Source: JAVVHH01 sp050954595
GTDB lineage: Bacteria; Pseudomonadota; Alphaproteobacteria; Acetobacterales; Acetobacteraceae
DNA: 10,568 nucleotides
Direction of reading: 5' to 3'
Assembly (NCBI GenBank): GCA_050954595.1
Contig: JBPBQE010000556.1
Coordinates: forward strand, 1-10,568
Position numbers and translations under genes: made by a program. The notes beneath the pieces are model-generated. The model was not told the origin of the DNA, did not search any database, and worked only from the letters and a program-made list of their open reading frames with translations. Shown here one piece after another: positions 1 through 5,811 of this stretch (position 1 is its first letter; each line of letters opens with the position of its first letter).

Positions 1-1606
1 GTTCACCGGCATCGCGGTCGACTTCACCATCCAGTTCGCCGTCCGCTACCGGGAGGCGCGCATCGCGCATCCGGCGATGAACGAGGCTCTGCTACAGACC
101 AGCCGCCGCGCCGGGGTGCAGATCTTGGTCGCCGCGCTCGCCAGTATGGCCGGGTTCCTGGCCTTCACGCCGGCCAGCTTCGTCGGTGTCGCCCAACTCG
201 GGCTGATCGCCGGTGTCGGCATGTTGATCGCCTTCTGCTGCACCGTGACGTTTCTCCCGGCCTTTCTCGCCACCTTCAATCCCCCTGGCGGGGCTGCCGA
301 GACCGGGCTGACCTGGTTGCGGCCGCTTGACCCGGTCCTGAACCGCTGGCACCGCCCGGTCGTATTCGTGTTCGTCGCCCTGGCCGCTCTCGGCGCCGCG
401 CTGCTGCCGACGCTGGAGTTCGACAGCGACCCGCTGCACACCAAGGATCCCAACTCCGAGGCGGTCAAAACCCTCAACAGCCTGCTCGACGATCCCGTCA
501 CCAATCCGTACACGATCGACAGCCTCGCCCCGTCGCTCGAGGCCGCCAAGACGTTGGCCGACCGTCTCGACAAGCTGCCCACCGCCGACAGCGTCCTCTG
601 GCTCGGCAGCTTCGTGCCCGAGAACCAGGCTGAGAAATTCCCCATTCTCGAGGACGCCGCTAGCGTGTTGCGCACCACGCTCACGCCGCCGACGCTGCCC
701 GCGCGGCCCGATGCCGCCGCCTTGCGCGCCGCCGTCCAGAAAGCCGCGGCCGCCCTGGTTGCCGCCAAGCCCAAGCTCCCGGCCGACAGCCCGGTGCTGC
801 CCATCATCGGCGACCTTCAGACGCTCGCCACCGCCCCCGATGCCGTGCTGCTGGCGACCGACACCGCGCTGACCCGGTTCCTGCCACTGCAACTCGACCG
901 CCTCCGCGTCGCGCTGGACGCCACGCCGGTCACGCAGGCCGACGTGCCGCAATCACTGCGCGACGAATGGGTGCTTCCGGATGGCCGGGCCAAGGTCGAG
1001 GTCTCGCCCAAGCTCGCGACCGTCCGCAGCCCGGATGGGCTGGAACGCTTCGTCGCCGAGGTCGAGGCCATCGCGCCCGATGCTGGCGGGTCGGCCATCA
1101 TCATCGCCGGCAGCACGGAATCCATTCTCAACGCGTTCAAGACCGCCGCCCTGTTGGCCATCATCGCCATCGCGATTCTGCTGGCTATCACGACGCAGCA
1201 TCTGCTCGACATGTCGCTCGTGGTTTTGCCGCTGATCATCTCGTCGCTGCTGACGGTGTTGTGCGCGGTCAGCATCGGCATGGAACTCAACTTCGCCAAC
1301 ATCATCGCGCTGCCGTTGCTGCTCGGCGTGGGCGTGTCGTTCAACGTCTACTTCGTGATGAACTGGCGGGCCGGCCGGGTGGCCCCGCTCGGCTCGGCCA
1401 CCGCCCGCGCCGTGCTGTTCTCCGCGCTGACCACGGCGACCGCGTTCGGCTCCCTCGCCCTCTCCGGGCATCCCGGCACCGCCAGCCTCGGCAAGCTGCT
1501 GTTGCTCAGCCTGAGCTGCACGCTGCTGACCACGATCGTCTTCCTGCCCGCATTGCTCGATTGGCTCGGGAGCCCGGCCGTGGCACTCCGTCGTCGCAAG
1601 AGCTAA
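1..1606 (+). CDS. hpnN: HpnN-like hopanoid RND/MMPL transporter, C-terminal part (5' end outside window)
   Basis: Inner-membrane RND-superfamily protein of the MMPL/HpnN type, which is known to move hopanoids toward the outer membrane. The reading frame is open from base 2, so the ATG at 77 is internal. The visible 534 residues are roughly the last 60% of a family usually near 860-880 aa. In order: the end of the first helix bundle, with TM4 motif GIAVDFTIQF (Asp at visible residue 7) and two further helices to about residue 90; a junction FNPPGG; a helix at about 119-138; a periplasmic domain at about 139-378; then a second helix bundle at about 383-522 containing GVGVSFNVYFVMNW. A basic cytosolic tail (RRRKS) ends the protein. 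The TAA is followed 16 bp later by the HAD gene, so co-transcription is likely. The HpnN assignment rests on overall motif resemblance; a different MMPL exporter is the main alternative. Confidence 0.85.
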   Translation, partial: FTGIAVDFTIQFAVRYREARIAHPAMNEALLQTSRRAGVQILVAALASMAGFLAFTPASFVGVAQLGLIAGVGMLIAFCCTVTFLPAFLATFNPPGGAAETGLTWLRPLDPVLNRWHRPVVFVFVALAALGAALLPTLEFDSDPLHTKDPNSEAVKTLNSLLDDPVTNPYTIDSLAPSLEAAKTLADRLDKLPTADSVLWLGSFVPENQAEKFPILEDAASVLRTTLTPPTLPARPDAAALRAAVQKAAAALVAAKPKLPADSPVLPIIGDLQTLATAPDAVLLATDTALTRFLPLQLDRLRVALDATPVTQADVPQSLRDEWVLPDGRAKVEVSPKLATVRSPDGLERFVAEVEAIAPDAGGSAIIIAGSTESILNAFKTAALLAIIAIAILLAITTQHLLDMSLVVLPLIISSLLTVLCAVSIGMELNFANIIALPLLLGVGVSFNVYFVMNWRAGRVAPLGSATARAVLFSALTTATAFGSLALSGHPGTASLGKLLLLSLSCTLLTTIVFLPALLDWLGSPAVALRRRKS

Positions 1607-1622
1607 CCGCGGGAGAGACGAC

Positions 1623-2345
1623 ATGCAGTCGATGAGCAACGTACGCGCCCTGGTGTTCGACGTTTTCGGCACCGTGGTGGACTGGCGCGGCGGCGTCGCC
1701 CGGGACGTGGCGCCCTTCCTGGCCCGCCATGCGCCGGATGCCGACCCGGCGGCCTTCGCCGATTCCTGGCGCAAGCAATATCAGCCGGCCATGGAGCAGT
1801 GCCGCTCCGGCCAGCGCCCGTTCACCCGCCTCGACGTGCTGCATCGCGAGAACCTCGACGCCATCCTGCCCAAGTTCGGCATCGATCCCGGCGCGGTGCA
1901 GGCCGGAGAACTCGACGCGCTGAACCTCGCCTGGCACAAGCTCGATCCCTGGCCCGACGTGGTCGCCGGGCTGACCAGGATGAAGCAATCCTTCATCATC
2001 GCCCCGCTCTCGAACGGCAACGTCATTCTGATGCTCGACGTCGCCAAGCGCGCCGGCCTGCCATGGGATGCCATCCTCGGCGCCGAGGTGGTGCAGGCCT
2101 ACAAGCCCATGCCTGAAGCCTATCTCCGCACCGCCGACCTGCTGGCGCTGCAGCCGGACCAGGTCTGCCTCGTCGCAGCCCATAACAGCGACCTCGCTGC
2201 GGCCCGAAGCGTCGGCTATCGCACCGCCTTCGTCGCCCGACCGGCCGAGCATGGCCCCGGCCAGCGCACCGATCTCGCGCCGGAGCAGGAGTGGGACTGC
2301 ATCGCCGGCGACTTCGTCGAGCTGGCCCAAAAGCTGGTGAGCTGA
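1623..2345 (+). CDS. HAD-superfamily protein, (S)-2-haloacid dehalogenase type II-like
   Basis: 240-aa soluble hydrolase of the type II haloacid dehalogenase group. Characterised members remove halide from L-2-haloacids through an aspartyl-ester intermediate. Visible motifs: nucleophile loop FDVFGT (Asp13, Thr17), an Arg50 in SWRKQY matching the substrate-carboxylate Arg region, motif II PLSNGN (Ser130, Asn131), motif III YKPMPEAY (Lys161, Tyr167), and the acidic loop AAHNSD (His187, Asn188, Asp190). Classical enzymes have an S-S-N-x-x-D pattern in that last loop, so true dehalogenase activity is uncertain and another small phosphatase or dehalogenase role is possible. The start at 1623 is chosen because GGGAGAG lies 5 nt upstream; the second Met at 1632 would be too far from it. 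It follows the hpnN-like gene by 16 bp and converges with the next gene, the stop codons being 9 bp apart. Confidence 0.85.
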   Translation: MQSMSNVRALVFDVFGTVVDWRGGVARDVAPFLARHAPDADPAAFADSWRKQYQPAMEQCRSGQRPFTRLDVLHRENLDAILPKFGIDPGAVQAGELDALNLAWHKLDPWPDVVAGLTRMKQSFIIAPLSNGNVILMLDVAKRAGLPWDAILGAEVVQAYKPMPEAYLRTADLLALQPDQVCLVAAHNSDLAAARSVGYRTAFVARPAEHGPGQRTDLAPEQEWDCIAGDFVELAQKLVS

Positions 2346-2360
2346 AACCGGCCGTCAGCT
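2340..2360. terminator. Small hairpin spanning the convergent stop codons
   Basis: AGCTGA (2340-2345) is the exact reverse complement of TCAGCT (2355-2360), with nine bases between. The arms contain the TGA of the HAD gene and, on the other strand, the TGA of the substrate-binding protein gene. Six base pairs without a U-tract is weak for an intrinsic terminator; it may be only a by-product of the similar gene ends. Confidence 0.25.
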
Positions 2361-3596
2361 TCCGAGCTGCGGCCGCAACGTCGCTACCGATGCCCCGGAC
2401 GGCTGCACCGTGCGCAACACGCCACCGTGCCATTGCGCCACCACCGGCAGCGCCAGCGTGTTCTGCCCCTTCTCGTCGAACCGTGCGCCCCAGCCATTGG
2501 CCGTCTGTCCCAGTGCGACGTCGATCGCCTGCACCGCGTCTCGCACCTTGTCCTTGTCGAAGCTTCCCGCCCGGGCCAGCGCGTCGAGGAACATCCGCGC
2601 ACCTACGTAGTTGGCCAAGCTGTGACCACTGCGCGGCTTGGCGCCGTATTTCCGCTCATAGGTGGCTTGCACGGTAGGCAGGCCCGGCGCCTCGTCCGGA
2701 TTGGTCGCGTAGGGCGGGAAGCCGACGTTCAACGTCCCGTCGAACGCCGCCCCCACCGCCGTCGCCGTATCGGCGATGGCGTAGCCGCCTCCGGCACCCA
2801 CCACCATCCGCGGCAACCACCCGACTTGAGCCATCTGCCGGTAGAACATCACCGCGTCGCCCTGATAAGCGGTGTGTAGCACTACCGTGACGTCCGCCCC
2901 GCGCAGCCGTTGCACCGCGTTACCCAGATCCGGCGTCGCGGCGCTGTAGGAGAGCTTGTCGATCACCGTTAGTCCGCGATCCTTCAGCCGAGCCATCTGC
3001 AGTGCCCCGACCGTGCTGCCGTACAACCCGTCTTCGTGCAGGATCGCCACCCGCAGATTGGCCCGGCGCGGGGCCTGGGTCATGCCCCAGTGCGCCGCCA
3101 ACGTCTCCGTCACGAGGTCGACGCTCAACGCGGCCAGCATGGTGGCGCTGGAGCAGGAACGGAACAACAGCCGGAACCCGCGCTCGAGCACGGGGTCGCA
3201 GATCGCGCCCAGCTCGAAGAACGGGACGCCCGCCAGCTCCGTCACCTGGCTCGCGGCGATCACCGCCGGGCTGGAGAAGCTGCCGAACACGGCGCCGACT
3301 TTCTCCCGATCCTTTTCCGGTCCGATCAGCCGCTTGGCCTCGACGGAGGCGGCGGCCGGGTCGACCGCGTCGCCCTTGATCAGCCGGAGCGGCCGGTCGA
3401 ACAGTCCGCCGGCCGCGTTCCGCTCGTCGACCGCCAGCTCGAGCCCGCGGTAGCTCTCGTCGCCGAACAGCGAGAGCATGCCCGAAAACGGATACAGCGC
3501 GCCCAACAATAGCGGCTCGGTCTCGGCCCAGGCCCGGCGCGCGGCCGCGGGAAGGGCCAGCGCGCCTCTCAGGATCGCACGGCGATAAAGCGGCAT
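2355..3596 (-). CDS. ABC transporter periplasmic substrate-binding protein (Leu/Ile/Val-, urea- or amide-type, Peripl_BP_6 fold), Tat signal
   Basis: 413-aa type I periplasmic binding protein of the branched-chain amino acid/amide family. The N-terminus has a twin-arginine motif YRRAILRG (Arg5-Arg6), a hydrophobic stretch ALALPAAA and a likely cleavage after AWA (residue 24), so Tat export to the periplasm is probable. Mature-domain signs include LLLGALYPFSG (29-39) at the first strand, GLELAVDERNAAGG (51-64), VGAVFGSFSSPAVIA (100-114), the second-lobe start LRVAILHEDGLYG (181-193), and a C-terminal NGWGARFDEKGQN (367-379) typical of the LivK-like group. The ligand cannot be told from sequence. 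No permease or ATPase gene lies in the window, so it is an orphan here. It diverges from the quinone oxidoreductase gene. No strong Shine-Dalgarno precedes the ATG, only a weak GGAA-like stretch. Confidence 0.88.
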   Translation of the reverse strand: MPLYRRAILRGALALPAAARRAWAETEPLLLGALYPFSGMLSLFGDESYRGLELAVDERNAAGGLFDRPLRLIKGDAVDPAAASVEAKRLIGPEKDREKVGAVFGSFSSPAVIAASQVTELAGVPFFELGAICDPVLERGFRLLFRSCSSATMLAALSVDLVTETLAAHWGMTQAPRRANLRVAILHEDGLYGSTVGALQMARLKDRGLTVIDKLSYSAATPDLGNAVQRLRGADVTVVLHTAYQGDAVMFYRQMAQVGWLPRMVVGAGGGYAIADTATAVGAAFDGTLNVGFPPYATNPDEAPGLPTVQATYERKYGAKPRSGHSLANYVGARMFLDALARAGSFDKDKVRDAVQAIDVALGQTANGWGARFDEKGQNTLALPVVAQWHGGVLRTVQPSGASVATLRPQLGS

Positions 3597-3652
3597 CGGG
3601 TTCCGTTCAGATTTTCGAGATGATCCAGCAAGCCCATTACGGGTGCAAGCGC

Positions 3653-3681
3653 GAAGGGTTCCGCCGGATGACGGACCCTTC
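3653..3681. promoter_or_regulatory. Imperfect inverted repeat in the divergent promoter region
   Basis: GAAGGGTTCCG (3653-3663) pairs with CGGACCCTTC (3672-3681), giving ten base pairs with one bulged T and an 8-base loop. It lies in the 120-bp spacer between the divergent substrate-binding protein and quinone oxidoreductase genes, 35 bp upstream of the latter. It could be an operator for a dimeric regulator or an mRNA leader hairpin. No confident -10/-35 pair was found for either gene. Confidence 0.35.
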
Positions 3682-3716
3682 TAGCGTCCGCCCGAACGAG
3701 CCTGGAGTTTGTCCGA

Positions 3717-4715
3717 ATGAGCCTTCCCACCGAAATGCGCTACATCGCCCATGAAGCCGGCGGTGCCGAGCTGATGCACATCGCCACCGGACCCGTGCCC
3801 GTCGCCAAGCCCGGCGAGGTCCTGATCCGGGTAGAGGCGGCCGGAGTGAACCGCCCCGACGTCGCCCAGCGTCAAGGCGCCTATCCGCCCCCGCCCGGCG
3901 CCAGCCCGAACCTCGGCCTCGAGATTGCCGGCGAAGTGGCGGCCCTCGGCGACGGCGTCCAGGGCTGGTCGATCGGCGACAAGGTCTGTGCCCTGGCCAA
4001 TGGCGACGGCTATGCCGAGTACTGCACCGCGCCCGCCACCCAGTGCCTGCCGTGGCCCACCGGCTACGACGCCATCCGCGCCGCCGCGTTGCCCGAGAAC
4101 TACTTCACCGTGTGGGCCAACCTGTTCGGCCACGGTCGCCTTCAGCCCGGCGAGCGCGCCCTCGTCCATGGCGGCACCAGCGGCATCGGCCTAACCGCCA
4201 TCCAGCTCGCCCATGAGTTCGGCAGCCCTGTCTATGCCACCGCCGGCAGCAAGGAAAAGTGCGACGCCTGCGTCAAGTTCGGCGCCGACGAGGCGATCAA
4301 CTACAAGGAGGCCGACTTCGCCGCCGTCATCAAGGAACTCACCGGCGGAAAGGGCGTCGACGTGGTGCTCGACATGGTCGGGGGTTCCTATGCCGCCAAG
4401 AACCTGCGCTGCCTGGCCATGGATGGCCGCCTGGTCCTCATCGCCTTCCTCGGCGGCAGCAAGGCCGACGGTCTCGACCTCGCCCCGATCATGACCCGCC
4501 GCCTGACCGTCACCGGCAGCACCATGCGTCCGCGCACCGCCGCGCAAAAGGCCGAGATCGCCGACGCCCTGCGTGAAAAGGTCTGGCCGGTGCTTGACCA
4601 GGGCCGCTGCAGCCCGGTGATCCACACCGTGTTCCCCCTCGACAAAGCCGGCGATGCTCACCGGTTGATGGAAAGCAGCACGCATATCGGCAAGATCATG
4701 CTGTCCGTCGCCTAG
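3717..4715 (+). CDS. NAD(P)H quinone oxidoreductase, PIG3/zeta-crystallin family (zinc-free MDR)
   Basis: 332-aa cytosolic medium-chain dehydrogenase/reductase of the PIG3-like quinone oxidoreductase family, which passes electrons from NADPH to quinones. The GroES-like N-terminal domain (about 1-120) carries AGVNRPDVAQRQGAYPPPPG (42-61), a family hallmark, and GLEIAGEV (67-74). The Rossmann domain carries the dinucleotide-binding loop HGGTSGIG (151-158) and GVDVVLDMVGG (213-223). The structural and catalytic zinc ligands of alcohol dehydrogenases are not present in the expected pattern, as expected for this branch. Length matches the family (about 325-335 aa). The start at 3717 has TGGAG 9 nt upstream; an in-frame ATG at 3735 is a weaker alternative. 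Transcribed alone, away from the substrate-binding protein gene; a strong hairpin follows 17 bp after the stop. The physiological quinone is unknown. Confidence 0.92.
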   Translation: MSLPTEMRYIAHEAGGAELMHIATGPVPVAKPGEVLIRVEAAGVNRPDVAQRQGAYPPPPGASPNLGLEIAGEVAALGDGVQGWSIGDKVCALANGDGYAEYCTAPATQCLPWPTGYDAIRAAALPENYFTVWANLFGHGRLQPGERALVHGGTSGIGLTAIQLAHEFGSPVYATAGSKEKCDACVKFGADEAINYKEADFAAVIKELTGGKGVDVVLDMVGGSYAAKNLRCLAMDGRLVLIAFLGGSKADGLDLAPIMTRRLTVTGSTMRPRTAAQKAEIADALREKVWPVLDQGRCSPVIHTVFPLDKAGDAHRLMESSTHIGKIMLSVA

Positions 4716-4732
4716 CTCCGAGCCTGAATTCT

Positions 4733-4762
4733 TGTCTGAAGCCCGAGGTCGGGTTTCAGACA
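4733..4762 (+). terminator. 14-bp hairpin after the quinone oxidoreductase gene
   Basis: TGTCTGAAGCCCGA (4733-4746) pairs with TCGGGTTTCAGACA (4749-4762), with one G-T wobble. In practice this is a 13-bp stem with an AGGT loop. It begins 17 bp after the stop codon, as expected for a terminator, but no run of T follows on either strand, so it may be a non-canonical terminator or an mRNA 3'-end stabilising hairpin. Confidence 0.55.
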
Positions 4763-5035
4763 GGAGCTTGGCCAACATGATCGCTTGCCAACTACTTCTC
4801 GGGCCACCACTTGACGAATCGTGACTAATGCTGGAAGTTTTGCTTGCGCGCGAAATGTCGGAGACTTTCCGGACTAGCGCCCGAGCCCTCCGCGAGCGGA
4901 CGTCAGACCGTGCCGCGTTCGGATGGCTCCGTATTCATCCGGCCGTGGTCAGAATCCGTGATCCAATCCGGAAGCAATCAAGTAAGTGGCGGTAACGCTG
5001 CGTGCTGACGGACAGGCACAATCCGAAATGAGACA
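4763..5035. other. Gene-free intergenic stretch
   Basis: About 270 bp between the hairpin and the next start codon. No convincing gene or RNA was recognised. A 55-codon open frame at 4828-4995 has third-position GC clearly lower than the neighbouring genes and no Shine-Dalgarno. A TTGACG box at 4811-4816 lacks a matching -10 at normal spacing. A 6-bp inverted repeat CGGATG/CATCCG lies around 4920-4942. The promoter of the downstream coiled-coil gene must be here but could not be placed. Confidence 0.5.
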
Positions 5036-5767
5036 ATGAGCAGACCAGACAATAACGACTCACCCTTCTCGGTCGACGTGCTCGACGAAGATCGTGTCCG
5101 CCGGGCCCTCGGCCTGAAGAGCAGCGGCAGTTCACCCACCCACCAGCAACGCCCCGAGCAAGCGCGCGCCCGCCATCGTTTCGTCGCCGACGGCGCTGTC
5201 CCGGTGGTGATGCTGAACCGAAGCGACAGCGAGACCACCGGCCTGAAGGAGCGGCTTTCCGCCGCCGAGCATGCGCTGGAGAATGAGCGCGGTGCTCACG
5301 CCAATACTCGCCGCGCCTTACAGGAGGCCACCCAGTCCAATCAAAGCTTGCAGACCCGGCTCGGTCACAACGAGCTTTCCAACGGCGAAGTGCTTCGCTC
5401 CGAGCGTGAAGGCCGCCGGGTCGCGGAAGCGGCGTTGGTTGAACTGCGCGCCGCGCTGCAGGCCGAGACTGCCCGCGTCAAGGCACTCGAGGGCATGCTC
5501 GCCGCCGCCAAAGCCAATGAGGCCAAGATCGCCGAGCAGCCGGTCATCAGCTACAAGGTCGCCGAGCGCCGGATGGCCGAGCCTTCCGACCCGGCTTCCT
5601 CCGGTGACGCCGATCCCGTCAAAGCCGCCCCGACGCTGGCCGAGGTCAAACTGCGGCGCGACGTGAAAACTTCCGAGCCCAGCGCGCGCAAGTCACGCTC
5701 GGCTGCGGTTAAGGAGCCGAAGCCGGTCCGTTGGTGGACGCCGAGCTACCGCGCCAAGCAGAGTTGA
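5036..5767 (+). CDS. Uncharacterised coiled-coil protein with WWTPSYR C-terminal motif
   Basis: 243-aa protein of no recognised function. No signal peptide or membrane helix is visible, so it is probably cytosolic. Layout: a polar N-terminus with an acidic patch VDVLDEDRVRRALGL (13-27); a linker; a short hydrophobic anchor VPVVMLNRSDSETTGLKERL (55-74); a long Ala/Glu/Arg-rich stretch at about 67-167 with heptad-like hydrophobic spacing that should form a coiled coil; a disordered Pro/Ser/Lys region; and a basic tail ending KEPKPVRWWTPSYRAKQS. The compact Trp-Trp-x-Pro-x-Tyr tail after a disordered basic linker looks like a docking peptide or membrane-surface motif (inference). The start at 5036 is chosen from the frame and lacks a strong Shine-Dalgarno (only GAGAC just upstream). 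It stands alone, converging with uvrA across a perfect hairpin. It resembles a type of conserved hypothetical protein of Acetobacteraceae, from memory only. Confidence 0.8.
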   Translation: MSRPDNNDSPFSVDVLDEDRVRRALGLKSSGSSPTHQQRPEQARARHRFVADGAVPVVMLNRSDSETTGLKERLSAAEHALENERGAHANTRRALQEATQSNQSLQTRLGHNELSNGEVLRSEREGRRVAEAALVELRAALQAETARVKALEGMLAAAKANEAKIAEQPVISYKVAERRMAEPSDPASSGDADPVKAAPTLAEVKLRRDVKTSEPSARKSRSAAVKEPKPVRWWTPSYRAKQS

Positions 5768-5770
5768 ACC

Positions 5771-5800
5771 ATCCGATCGGGCCTGAAAGCCCGATCGGAT
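5771..5800. terminator. Perfect 12-bp hairpin between convergent genes (bidirectional terminator candidate)
   Basis: ATCCGATCGGGC (5771-5782) and GCCCGATCGGAT (5789-5800) are exact reverse complements with a 6-base loop CTGAAA. It starts 3 bp after the stop of the coiled-coil gene and lies 11 bp beyond the uvrA stop, so it can serve both strands. No T-run follows in either direction. Confidence 0.6.
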
Positions 5801-5811
5801 CAATCATTGAT

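Noticed and set aside
77..79. ATG as start of the transporter gene
   Set aside because: The same frame is open to the left edge and codes an expected TM4 motif (GIAVDFTIQF) before this Met, so the ATG is internal and the gene is partial.
953..1774. Long minus-strand open frames opposite the transporter and HAD genes
   Set aside because: Composition is low-complexity Gln/Arg/Gly, they cross two real genes, and no family motif is visible.
4777..4824. 15-codon open frame with an upstream AGGAG
   Set aside because: Very short; the AGGAG lies against the hairpin arm at non-ideal spacing; no evidence it is translated.
4811..4840. Sigma70 promoter with TTGACG as -35
   Set aside because: No TATAAT-like hexamer at 16-18 bp spacing.
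4828..4995. 55-codon open frame in the 4716-5035 intergenic region
   Set aside because: Third-position GC is clearly below that of neighbouring genes, there is no Shine-Dalgarno, and no recognisable motif.
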